A stretch of 64,000 nt of DNA from Pseudomonas sp. SORT22 (GTDB taxonomy: Bacteria; Pseudomonadota; Gammaproteobacteria; Pseudomonadales; Pseudomonadaceae), in NCBI RefSeq assembly GCF_018417635.1, contig NZ_CP071007.1, forward strand, positions 2,542,501-2,606,500, given 5' to 3'. The position numbers and the translations under genes are program-made. A model generated the notes under the pieces. That model made no database searches. It was not told the origin of the DNA and worked only from the letters and a program-made list of their open reading frames with translations. This document shows, in pieces, positions 7,657 to 16,010 of the stretch. The first letter of the stretch is position 1. Every line of letters starts with the position of its first letter.

Positions 7657-9990
7657 GTGAGCATCTCTTCGGCGCTGCGGGCCTGTGGCCTGACCGTGCT
7701 GGGCTGTGGTTCGCTGCTGGCTGGCGAGCTGCCGCCGCCCCCGGCCAGCCTCGAGGCGGTCGCCGATGCGCCGTTGTTCCTGGAACTGCTGGTCAACCAG
7801 ATGAGCAGCCCTGAACTGGTGGCGGTGCAGCAGCGCGCCGGGCGCCTGTACATGGCCACCGCCGACCTGCAGGCGGCTGGCATCGAGCTGCCCGGCGAGT
7901 ACGGCGACGAAGTGGCGCTGGACAGCATCCCCGGCCTGCACACCGACTACGACAGCCAGGGCCAGCGCCTGGTGCTGCAGGTGCCACCGGCCTGGTTGCC
8001 GACCCAGCGCATCGGCAGCCGCCAGTTGTACCCGGCCAGCGAAGCGCGCAGCAGCTTTGGCGCCTTGCTCAACTATGACCTGTATTTCAACGATACCGAC
8101 GACGGTGGCCGCTATCTCGCGGCGTGGAACGAGCTGCGCCTGTTCGACAGCTGGGGCACGCTGTCGACCACCGGCCAGTGGCGTCAGTCCCTGGGCGGCA
8201 ACGACTACGCCGACAGCCAGGAAGGCTTTCGCCGCTACGACACCACCTGGCGCTACACCGACGAGGCGCGCCTGCTGACCCTGGAAGTCGGCGACGTGCT
8301 CAGCGGCGCCTTGCCCTGGACCAGTTCGGTGCGCCTGGGCGGCCTGCAACTGTCGCGTGACTTTGCCGTGCGCCCGGACCTGGTCACCTACCCATTGCCG
8401 GCCTTTGCCGGGGAAGCGGCGGTGCCGTCCTCGGTGGATCTGTTCATCAACGGCTACAAAAGCTCCAGCGCCGATTTGCAGCCAGGCCCCTACACCCTGA
8501 CCAACGTGCCGTTCATCAACGGCGCCGGCGAGGCGGTGGTGGTGACCACCGATGCCCTCGGCCGGCAGGTGTCGACCACCTTGCCGTTCTATGTCACCAG
8601 CAGCTTGTTGCAAAAAGGCCTGGCGGATTTCTCGCTGGCCGCCGGCAGCCTGCGCCGGGACTACGCGCTTCGCGACTTTGCCTATGGCCCGGGGGTGGCC
8701 GCCGCCAGTTTGCGCTACGGCCTGAGCGACAGCTTCACCCTCGAAAGCCACGCCGAGGCGGCCGAGTCCCTGGCCCTTGGCGGGCTGGGCGGCAACTGGC
8801 AGGTGGGCAACTGGGGCGTGGTCAATGCGGCGCTGAGCCAGAGCAGCTTCGACAGCCGCAGCGGCCAGCAACTGAGCGTCGGCTACCAGTACAACAGCCA
8901 GCGCCTGGGCTTCAATTACCAGCGCCTGCAACGGCGCGGCGACTATGCCGACCTGTCGCTGGTCGACAGCCCCTACACGCGCCTGAGCCAGCGCAGCGAA
9001 CAGGTGACCATGAGCGTCAACCTCGAACGCTACGGCAGCCTCGGCGCCGGTTACTTCGATGTGCGCGCCGGTGACAACTCGCGCACCCGTTTGCTCAACC
9101 TCAGCTGGAGCAAGCCGTTGTGGCGCAACAGCAGCCTGTACCTGTCGGCCAACCGCGAAATCGGCGACAGCCAGTGGGCGGTGCAGGCGCAACTGGTGAT
9201 TCCGTTCGACCTGCGCGGCACCCTGAGCTTTAGCGTTGAGCGCAACAAGGAGGGCCAGAACCAGCAACGGGTCAACTACAGCCGCGCGGTGCCCAGCGAA
9301 GGTGGCTTGGGCTTCAACCTCGGTTACGCCGACGGCGACCGTGAGGCTTACCGTCAAGCCGACGTCACCTGGCGCCTGCAGTCGGTGCAACTGCAGGCCG
9401 GTGCCTATGGCAGCAGCGACAGCATGACCCGCTGGGCCGATGCCAGCGGTTCGCTGGTGTGGATGGACGCCGGGCTGTTCGCCGCCAACCGTATCGACGA
9501 TGCCTTCGTGGTGGTCAGCACCGAGGGTTTTGCCCAAGTGCCGGTACGCTACGAAAACCAGCTGGTCGGGCGCACCGACAAGAACGGCCACCTGCTGGTG
9601 CCCTGGAGTAGCGCCTACTACCGCGCCAAGTACGAGATCGACCCCATGGAACTGCCGGCCAACGTCCAGAGCCCGCAGGTCGAGCAGCGGGTGGCGGTGC
9701 GCCGGGGCAGCGGCTACCTGCTGGAATTCCCGCTGCAACGGGTGGTGGCGGCGAGCATCGTCCTGGTCGATGGCAACCATAAGGAACTGCCGCTGGGCAG
9801 CCAGGTGCGCCATGAGCAGAGCGGGGCGCTGGCGGTGGTCGGCTGGGACGGGCTGGTGTACCTCGAAGGGCTGGCTGCGGACAACAGCCTGCAGGTGCAG
9901 ATCGCCAACGGCGGCAGTTGCCGGGTGCAGTTCAAGCTGGCGCCCGAGCAGGACCAGGTGCCGCTGATCGGCCCGCTGGTGTGCCAATGA
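7657..9990 (+). CDS. Csu pilus outer-membrane usher (CsuD-like)
   Basis: A 777-residue usher starting at GTG 7657. Order: signal sequence, periplasmic N-domain (LFLELLVNQ), 24-strand barrel with plug (LFINGYKSSSADLQPGPYTLTNVPFINGAGEAVVV), and C-terminal domains including GQxV-like VRYENQLVGRTDKNGHLLVP. It forms the secretion pore and assembly platform for the pili. Length matches archaic ushers. Its stop overlaps the tip-adhesin start by ATGA, so the two are translationally coupled. Confidence 0.9.
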   Translation: MSISSALRACGLTVLGCGSLLAGELPPPPASLEAVADAPLFLELLVNQMSSPELVAVQQRAGRLYMATADLQAAGIELPGEYGDEVALDSIPGLHTDYDSQGQRLVLQVPPAWLPTQRIGSRQLYPASEARSSFGALLNYDLYFNDTDDGGRYLAAWNELRLFDSWGTLSTTGQWRQSLGGNDYADSQEGFRRYDTTWRYTDEARLLTLEVGDVLSGALPWTSSVRLGGLQLSRDFAVRPDLVTYPLPAFAGEAAVPSSVDLFINGYKSSSADLQPGPYTLTNVPFINGAGEAVVVTTDALGRQVSTTLPFYVTSSLLQKGLADFSLAAGSLRRDYALRDFAYGPGVAAASLRYGLSDSFTLESHAEAAESLALGGLGGNWQVGNWGVVNAALSQSSFDSRSGQQLSVGYQYNSQRLGFNYQRLQRRGDYADLSLVDSPYTRLSQRSEQVTMSVNLERYGSLGAGYFDVRAGDNSRTRLLNLSWSKPLWRNSSLYLSANREIGDSQWAVQAQLVIPFDLRGTLSFSVERNKEGQNQQRVNYSRAVPSEGGLGFNLGYADGDREAYRQADVTWRLQSVQLQAGAYGSSDSMTRWADASGSLVWMDAGLFAANRIDDAFVVVSTEGFAQVPVRYENQLVGRTDKNGHLLVPWSSAYYRAKYEIDPMELPANVQSPQVEQRVAVRRGSGYLLEFPLQRVVAASIVLVDGNHKELPLGSQVRHEQSGALAVVGWDGLVYLEGLAADNSLQVQIANGGSCRVQFKLAPEQDQVPLIGPLVCQ

Positions 9991-10952
9991 AGCGCCTGCT
10001 GATGCTCCTGGCCGTGCTCGCCAGCCCCCAGGTGCACGCGTTGTGCTCGGTGATCGATACCGCGCCGGCAAGCTTTGGCAGTGTCAGCTCGACCCTGGTG
10101 CGCACCACCGTGCAGTCGGCCTCGACCCTCAATGGCGGGCTGCAATGCACCGGCTCGCTGGTCAGCCTGCTGGCCAGCGACGATCACTTCTACGCCACTT
10201 TCACCCCACCGGCCGGCAGTACCGGCCTGCTCGGCCCCACGGGCGATGTGATCGGCTACACCCTGTACGCCAACAACACCACCAACTACCCGATCGCCCG
10301 CAGCCTGCCTTACGACTTCGCCCGCAACGGCATCCTCGATGCCTTGGGCCTGCTCAACGGCACCACGCCCAAGTCGGTGCCGCTCTACCTCAAGAGCCTG
10401 AGCGGCAGCAACGTCGCCGCCGGCCTTTATCAGGAAGTCCTGACGGTGTACTGGAACATCAGCTACTGCTGGGGCATTGGCGTCGGCAGTATCTGCCTGG
10501 GCCGGCAGAACCTTACCGGCACCACCAGCCTGACCGTGAGCCTGACAGTCACCAATGACTGCCAGATCACCAGCCCCAACATCAGCTTCGGCAGCGCGCC
10601 GGTGGTCGGCGGCTTCAGCACGGTCAACAGCAACGTCAATGTCTCCTGCACCAAGGGCAGCAACTACACCGTGGGCCTGGACGATGGCCAGAATGTCTCC
10701 GCCGGGCGCCGGCGGATGAAGTCGGCGGCCAACAACTATATGGCCTATGACATCTTCAAGAGCGCCGGCAGCGTGCGTTGGGGCAGCGTCACCACGGCCC
10801 GGCGGGCCAGCAGCGACGCCGATATCAACCCCGGTGTGGGCACCGGCACCGGCAGCCAGATCTTCAACTACAACGCCAAGGTCTACACCGACCAGGCCAC
10901 ACCGCCCGCCGGCACCTACCTGGACAACGTGATACTCGACGTGCAGTTCTGA
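9987..10952 (+). CDS. Csu pilus tip adhesin (CsuE-like, two SCPU domains)
   Basis: A 321-residue protein starting within the usher stop (ATGA at 9987). Signal peptide LLMLLAVLASPQVHA leads into an N-terminal SCPU-like domain (residues ~20-175, with cysteines at ALCSVID and LQCTGS and extra cysteines in YCWGIGVGSICLG). A second, canonical SCPU domain follows (TNDCQITSPNISFGSAP, VSCTKGSNYTVGLDDG, YLDNVILDVQF). Two-domain organisation and operon-final position match CsuE, the tip adhesin that binds hydrophobic surfaces. Its 3' end overlaps the convergent MFS gene by 37 bases. Confidence 0.85.
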   Translation: MKRLLMLLAVLASPQVHALCSVIDTAPASFGSVSSTLVRTTVQSASTLNGGLQCTGSLVSLLASDDHFYATFTPPAGSTGLLGPTGDVIGYTLYANNTTNYPIARSLPYDFARNGILDALGLLNGTTPKSVPLYLKSLSGSNVAAGLYQEVLTVYWNISYCWGIGVGSICLGRQNLTGTTSLTVSLTVTNDCQITSPNISFGSAPVVGGFSTVNSNVNVSCTKGSNYTVGLDDGQNVSAGRRRMKSAANNYMAYDIFKSAGSVRWGSVTTARRASSDADINPGVGTGTGSQIFNYNAKVYTDQATPPAGTYLDNVILDVQF

Positions 10953-12124
10953 GCCCGTGCGCCTTCGCTCAGCCACCAGTAACCCAGGGCCACGGCATTG
11001 AGCAGCGCGCCATAGGCACACACCAGCAGCCAGCCGCCCCAGGCATAGGCCAGGGTCGAGGTCAGCGCGCCGAAGGCACTGCCCACCGAGTAGAACAGCA
11101 TGTAGGCAGCGGTCAGCCGGCTGTGGGTGGCTTCAGGCAGGTGGTAGATCAGGCTCTGGCTGGCGACGTGCACGGCCTGCAGGCCCAGGTCGAAGACCAC
11201 CACGCCGAGCAGCAGCGCCCACAACGAATATTCAGTCAGGGCGATGGCCGCCCAGGACGCCAGCATCAACACCAGCGAGCCGCCGCTGACCCACTGGCCC
11301 AGTCCGCGATCCACCAGCGCCCCGGCCCGCGCCGCCGCCAGTGCGCCCGCCGCGCCCGCCAGGCCGAACAGGCCCACTTCGCTGGTCGACAACGACAGCG
11401 GCGGGGCGCTCAGGGGCAACACCAGCGGCGTCCACAGCACCATCGCCGAGGCGAAGCTGAGCAGGGCCAGCACTGAGCGCCGGCGCAGCAGCGGTTCATC
11501 GCGCAGCAGCAACGCCAGTGAATGCAGCAGCTCGCGGTAACTGCCCGCCGCCTGCACCGGTTGTTGCCGAGGCAGCACGCGCCAGAGCAGGGCGGCAATC
11601 ACCAGGGTCAAGGCCGCCGACAGCCAGTAGATCGAGCGCCAGCCGGCGAGGTCAGCCATGGCCCCGGACAAGGTACGCGCCAGCAAAATGCCAATGACGA
11701 TGCCGCTGGTGATCACCCCCACGACATGACCGCGTTCGCTAGCCGCCGACAGCGTCGCGGCATAGGCCACCAGTACCTGGGTGACCACCGCCAGCAGGCC
11801 GGTCAGGCCCATGCCCAGCAGCAGCCAGGGCGTGCTCGGTGCCCAGGCAATCAGCACCAGGGCCAGGGCCGACAGTAGCGACTGGCCGACGATCAGCCGC
11901 CGGCGGTTGAGGCGATCGCCCAGCGGCACCAGCAACAACAGGCCCAGGCCATAGCCGACCTGGGTCAGGGTCACCACCAGGCCGACCAGGCCGGGGTCGA
12001 TGGCAAATTCCCGGACCATGGCTTCGAGCAAGGGTTGCGCGTAGTAGACATTGCCAACCGCCAGGGCGCAGGCCACGGAGAACAGCAAGATGACGGCGGA
12101 TGACATTCGGTGTTGGGGCTGCAT
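10916..12124 (-). CDS. MFS transporter (drug efflux type)
   Basis: A 402-residue inner-membrane major-facilitator protein with twelve hydrophobic segments. Motif A between TM2 and TM3 reads LGDRLNRRRLI. The start MQPQHRMSS at 12124 is preferred over an open upstream extension that crosses the divergent promoter. It is divergent from an HxlR regulator whose likely operator lies between them, the usual arrangement for an efflux pump induced by its substrate. The substrate cannot be read from sequence. The C-terminal tail (CTSSITLSR) is encoded opposite the end of the tip-adhesin gene. Confidence 0.8.
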   Translation of the reverse strand: MQPQHRMSSAVILLFSVACALAVGNVYYAQPLLEAMVREFAIDPGLVGLVVTLTQVGYGLGLLLLVPLGDRLNRRRLIVGQSLLSALALVLIAWAPSTPWLLLGMGLTGLLAVVTQVLVAYAATLSAASERGHVVGVITSGIVIGILLARTLSGAMADLAGWRSIYWLSAALTLVIAALLWRVLPRQQPVQAAGSYRELLHSLALLLRDEPLLRRRSVLALLSFASAMVLWTPLVLPLSAPPLSLSTSEVGLFGLAGAAGALAAARAGALVDRGLGQWVSGGSLVLMLASWAAIALTEYSLWALLLGVVVFDLGLQAVHVASQSLIYHLPEATHSRLTAAYMLFYSVGSAFGALTSTLAYAWGGWLLVCAYGALLNAVALGYWWLSEGARAQNCTSSITLSR

Positions 12125-12137
12125 GGGCTCGATCCTT

Positions 12138-12180
12138 CTGGTTGCATAATGAAACCAGTTGTACGCTAGAGAAACTGGTT
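12138..12180. promoter_or_regulatory. Candidate HxlR operator in the divergent promoter
   Basis: AACCAGTT at 12153-12160 and AACTGGTT at 12173-12180 form a perfect inverted repeat whose half-sites are 20 bases apart. A further CTGGTT at 12138-12143 pairs with the same AACCAG. Two-turn spacing and position between MFS and hxlR fit an HxlR dimer site. Assigned by position; no footprint. Confidence 0.6.
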
Positions 12181-12215
12181 TTATATTGCAACCACTTTCA
12201 CTGGCGAGATTTCCC

Positions 12216-12665
12216 ATGGTCCAACGTACCCGCCTGCAAGACGCCGAATGCCCGGTGGCGCGTTCCCTCGATGCCATTGGTGACTGGTGGTCGCTGCTGA
12301 TCGTGCGTGACGCCTTCGATGGCCTGAAGCGCTTCAGTGAGTTCCAGCGCAACCTGGGCATGGCCAAGAACATCCTCAGCACCCGCCTGCGGCAACTGGT
12401 CGAGCACCAGATCTTCGAGCTGGTGCCGGTGTCCGAGGGCAGCGCCTACCAGGAATACGTGCTCACCGAGAAAGGCCTGGGACTGTTCCCGTTGATCGTC
12501 GGCTTGCGCCAATGGGGCGAGGCGTTCTACTTCGCCGAGGGCGAGGCCCATTCGCAACTGGTCGACCGCGAACACGGCAAACCGGTCAAGGCCCTGCAGT
12601 TGCGCGCCGCCGACGGCCGCCTGCTCGGCCCGCACGACTGCGTGCGCCTGCCGGCCCGGGGCTGA
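12216..12665 (+). CDS. HxlR-family transcriptional regulator
   Basis: A 149-residue winged-helix regulator. The family signature is plain: DAECPVARSLDAIGDWWSLLIVRDAF near the N-terminus (CPVxRxLDxIGDxWxLLI), then FSEFQRNLGMAKNILSTRLRQLVE as recognition helix region and YVLTEKGLGL as wing. ATG 12216 is chosen because the family begins just before the conserved cysteine. HxlR proteins often sense electrophiles or oxidants through that cysteine. It probably represses the divergent MFS gene and itself. Confidence 0.85.
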   Translation: MVQRTRLQDAECPVARSLDAIGDWWSLLIVRDAFDGLKRFSEFQRNLGMAKNILSTRLRQLVEHQIFELVPVSEGSAYQEYVLTEKGLGLFPLIVGLRQWGEAFYFAEGEAHSQLVDREHGKPVKALQLRAADGRLLGPHDCVRLPARG

Positions 12666-12770
12666 GCCTGGCAGCCAGCTACAACCTTCACGGCAGCCAC
12701 GGGCAAGACGGCCATTGCCAGCGCGCGCAGAGTAGGACCACTGTCATCCTTCTGCTCGAGGTCTTTTGCC

Positions 12771-14273
12771 ATGTCGCTCAACGACACGCTCAGTGCGCAC
12801 CTGAATCGCGGCACGGTCGGCTTTCCCACCGCCCTTGCCAGTACCATCGGCCTGATCATGGCAAGCCCGGTGATCCTCACCGCGACCATGGGCTTCGGTA
12901 TCGGCGGCAGTGCCTTCGCCGTGGCCATGCTGATCGCGGTGGTGATGATGCTGGCGCAGGCGACCACCTTTGCCGAGGCGGCGTCGATCCTGCCGACCAC
13001 CGGCGCGGTGTACGACTACATCAACTGCGGCATGGGGCGCTTTTTCGCCATCACCGGCACGCTCTCGGCCTACCTGATCGTCCACGTCTTTGCCGGCACC
13101 GCCGAGACCATGCTGGCCGGGGTCATGGCCCTGGTGAACTTCGAGCACCTCAACACTCTGGCCGAATCGGCCGGTGGTTCGTGGCTGCTGGGTGTCGGCT
13201 TCGTGATCATCTTCGCCATCCTCAATGCTTTTGGCGTCAGCGCCTTCGGCAAGGCCGAGATCATCCTCACCTTCGGCATGTGGACCACGCTGATGGTCTT
13301 CGGCGTGCTCGGCTTGATGGCCGCGCCGGCGGTGGAGCTGGAGGGCTGGTTCGGCGTGTCGCTGGTCGGCACGGACCTGGTGACCATCCTCTCGCTGGTG
13401 GGCATGGCCATGTTCATGTTCGTCGGCTGTGAGTTCGTTACGCCGCTGGCGCCGGATTTGCGCCAGTCGGCGAAAAGCATGCCGCGGGCCATGGCCCTGG
13501 GTCTGCTGGGGGTGGCGACGTGCATGTTCATCTATGGCGCGGCGATGAAGCGCCAGGTCGACAACGTGCTGCTCGATGCCGCCAGCGGCGTGCACTTGCT
13601 CGACACGCCCATGGCCATCCCGCGCTTTGCCGAACAGGTGATGGGCGATATCGGCCCGCTGTGGCTGGGCATCGGCTTTCTGTTCGCCGGTGCGGCGACC
13701 ATCAACACGCTAATGGCCGGGGTGCCGCGGATCCTCTACGGCATGGCCGTGGACGGCGCCTTGCCCAAGGTCTTCACCTACCTGCACCCGCGCTTTAAAA
13801 CGCCGCTGCTGTGCATCCTCGTCGCCGCCTTGATTCCATGCCTGCACGCCCTGTGGCTGGGCGGCAACACCGACCGCATCATGCACCTGGTGCTGGCGGC
13901 GGTGTGCGCCTGGAGCACCGCGTACCTGCTGGTGACCCTGTCGGTGGTGATCCTGCGCATCCGTCGCCCGGACCTGCCACGGGCCTATCGCTCGCCATGG
14001 TTCCCGCTGCCGCAAATCCTCTCGAGCGTCGGTATTGTCCTGGGCATGTGGTTCATCACCCCGCCGGGCATGGACCCGGCCGACATCTACGTGCCCTTTG
14101 GGTTGATGCTGGCCGGCACCGCGGTGTATGCGCTGTTCTGGACGCTACTGGTGCAGAAGGTCAACCCGTTCAAGCCGGCTTCGGTGGAAGAGGTGCTGGC
14201 GCGCGAATTCGCTCATCAACCGGGGACTGCACATGGCTATTGCCCTGCGCCAACTGTGGCAAAGGCTGTCTGA
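12771..14273 (+). CDS. APC-family amino acid permease
   Basis: A 500-residue inner-membrane permease with about twelve transmembrane segments. The APC signature is near the N-terminus (MGFGIGGSAFAVAMLIAV) with PTTGAVYDYINCGMG, typical of amino-acid/polyamine/organocation carriers where unwound TM1 binds the substrate amine. A DUF3156 gene overlaps its 3' end and a FeaR-like activator follows, suggesting uptake of an amino acid or amine whose catabolism that regulator controls. Substrate unassigned. Confidence 0.82.
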   Translation: MSLNDTLSAHLNRGTVGFPTALASTIGLIMASPVILTATMGFGIGGSAFAVAMLIAVVMMLAQATTFAEAASILPTTGAVYDYINCGMGRFFAITGTLSAYLIVHVFAGTAETMLAGVMALVNFEHLNTLAESAGGSWLLGVGFVIIFAILNAFGVSAFGKAEIILTFGMWTTLMVFGVLGLMAAPAVELEGWFGVSLVGTDLVTILSLVGMAMFMFVGCEFVTPLAPDLRQSAKSMPRAMALGLLGVATCMFIYGAAMKRQVDNVLLDAASGVHLLDTPMAIPRFAEQVMGDIGPLWLGIGFLFAGAATINTLMAGVPRILYGMAVDGALPKVFTYLHPRFKTPLLCILVAALIPCLHALWLGGNTDRIMHLVLAAVCAWSTAYLLVTLSVVILRIRRPDLPRAYRSPWFPLPQILSSVGIVLGMWFITPPGMDPADIYVPFGLMLAGTAVYALFWTLLVQKVNPFKPASVEEVLAREFAHQPGTAHGYCPAPTVAKAV

Positions 14274-14817
14274 TCGGGCGCCGGCCGGCTATCGGCCGGG
14301 GCTGACCCTTGAAAAGCTGCAACGCAACCTCGGCCTGGACAGCTTCGAGGTGCTCGGCCCGGGCCTTGGTCGCTTCAACTGGGCCGGGCAGGCGGTGCAG
14401 GTGCGCGAGCGCTGCGAAGCGCAGTTGCTCATGCACCTGGTGCTGAGCGAATTCAGCCTGAGCCTGCCTGCCACAGGGCAGGGCAGCGCCCACCTTGAAC
14501 TGCACCACAGCGGGTCATTGCGCCGCAGCGGCCTGCGGGTTCAGCTGCGTCAGGGCGAGCCGGCGTTGCAGGCCGAACTGCAACGGCGCCTGCTGGCCGA
14601 TAGCGCGTTGCTGCAGGCACTGATGCCCCTGGACTTCAAGCGCCTGCGCCTGCACAGAAGCGACGGCCAATGGACCCTGACCCTCGAACACATCGGCGCC
14701 AGCGAGGTGGTCAACCGCCTGCCGGCCTTTCGTCGCTACATTCGCCTGAGCCCCGAACAACGCCAGCACCTGCTGGCCACCCTGCAAGGCGTGCCGGGGC
14801 TGTTGGCCGGGCTCTGA
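14233..14817 (+). CDS. DUF3156 family protein
   Basis: A 194-residue cytoplasmic protein starting at ATG 14233 inside the permease gene (41-base overlap). No signal or membrane segment is seen. It has charged α/β composition with ERCEAQLLMHLVLSEFSLSL and an arginine-rich middle. It matches, as far as I recognise, DUF3156 proteins that accompany amino-acid permeases in Pseudomonas. Function unknown; coupling to the permease suggests an accessory role in the same uptake pathway. Confidence 0.65.
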   Translation: MAIALRQLWQRLSDRAPAGYRPGLTLEKLQRNLGLDSFEVLGPGLGRFNWAGQAVQVRERCEAQLLMHLVLSEFSLSLPATGQGSAHLELHHSGSLRRSGLRVQLRQGEPALQAELQRRLLADSALLQALMPLDFKRLRLHRSDGQWTLTLEHIGASEVVNRLPAFRRYIRLSPEQRQHLLATLQGVPGLLAGL

Positions 14818-14934
14818 GCCGGCCATCTGGCATCAAACCTGCTTCCACTCTGGCTGCTTCACGCAAGTTGCGCGCACATAGATAACATGTTAACTATTGC
14901 CCAACAAAAACAAGATGCCATTGTGGAGGTACCC

Positions 14935-15879
14935 ATGAGTATCCATCACGCCAGCAGCCCTGCGCTGGAACGCTGGAACGCAACGATGCAGAACATCTGC
15001 GGGGTGTACGAGACGGAACTGGCGTTCAACCCCTCGCTGTTCATCGGCGAGATTTCCACCTGGTCGCGCGGCGGCCTGGCCCTGGCCAACCTGCGTACCA
15101 ACGCCGGGCTGATCCGCCGCAAGGGCCTGAACAGCGACCGCGACAACGACCAGCATTGCTTTCTGGTCAGCCAGCGCACCGGCTTCTCGCAGATCACCCA
15201 GAACGGCGTCAGCATCCAGCTGGCGCCCGGCGAAATGCTCCTGATGGACGCCGCCGGTGCCTGCGAAATCATGCCCTTCGGCCTGATCGAGCACGCTTCG
15301 CTGTCGTTGTCGCGGGCCGAGGTGTGCAAGCAGTTGGGCAGCGACAGCCGCACCTTCGGCAAGATCTCCCAGACCCGCGCCTGCGGGCGCATGCTGCACC
15401 TGCTGATGGACCAGCTGTGCAAAGAGCAAAGCGCCGGCGAAGACGAGCAGAGCGAAGGTCAGGCGCTGCACTGCGCCTTCCTGTCGCTGCTCGGTTCGGC
15501 CCTTGAAGGCAGCGACGACCTCTGCGCGTTGCCGGCCTCAATACAGGGCGCCAACCTGCGCAGTTATGTGCAAAAAGTCATCGATGACTCCCTCGGTCAG
15601 GCCAACCTGACCCCGGTCAACCTCGCCAACCGCCTGAACATTTCCGTGCGCCACCTCTACCGCCTGTTCGAAGAGCAGGGCGACAGCGTCTGCCGCTACA
15701 TCCAGCGCGCGCGCCTCAAACGCAGCGCCGCCGACCTCGCCAACCCGGTGCTCAAGCGCGAGTCGATCACCACCATTGCCTACAAATGGGGCTTCACCGA
15801 CTCGGCGCACTTCAGCCGCTCGTTCAAGAAGCAGTTCGAGCAGTCGCCCAAGGACTACCGCGCCAGCAGCCTGGCCTGA
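14935..15879 (+). CDS. AraC/FeaR-like transcriptional regulator
   Basis: A 314-residue regulator with the AraC C-terminal double helix-turn-helix: LANRLNISVRHLYRLFEEQG as HTH1 and ITTIAYKWGFTDSAHFSRSFKKQFEQSPKDYR as HTH2 (last 45 residues). The N-terminal ~190 residues resemble the AraC-binding-like domain of FeaR, the phenylethylamine/tyramine activator. Start ATG 14935 has GGAGG eight bases upstream. The neighbouring APC permease and the nearby FAD amine oxidase make an amine-catabolism target plausible. Confidence 0.78.
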   Translation: MSIHHASSPALERWNATMQNICGVYETELAFNPSLFIGEISTWSRGGLALANLRTNAGLIRRKGLNSDRDNDQHCFLVSQRTGFSQITQNGVSIQLAPGEMLLMDAAGACEIMPFGLIEHASLSLSRAEVCKQLGSDSRTFGKISQTRACGRMLHLLMDQLCKEQSAGEDEQSEGQALHCAFLSLLGSALEGSDDLCALPASIQGANLRSYVQKVIDDSLGQANLTPVNLANRLNISVRHLYRLFEEQGDSVCRYIQRARLKRSAADLANPVLKRESITTIAYKWGFTDSAHFSRSFKKQFEQSPKDYRASSLA

Positions 15880-15942
15880 TCAGCGTTTGATCGTTGCTGG
15901 CTTGACCGCAGGATGCGGTCTGTATAGGCTCGTCCGACCTGG

Positions 15943-15964
15943 CTACCTACCGATAGGTAGGTAG
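15943..15964. promoter_or_regulatory. TetR-type palindromic operator
   Basis: CTACCTACC and GGTAGGTAG form a perfect 9-bp inverted repeat around a 4-base GATA spacer, 46 bases before the MFS start at 16011. This is the classic shape of a TetR operator for pump-regulator pairs, and the TetR gene at 17262 is the obvious candidate repressor. Confidence 0.75.
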
Positions 15965-16010
15965 AGCGCCAAGCGCCAGCCAGGTCCCGTTTTTATCTGG
16001 AATCAAGCCT

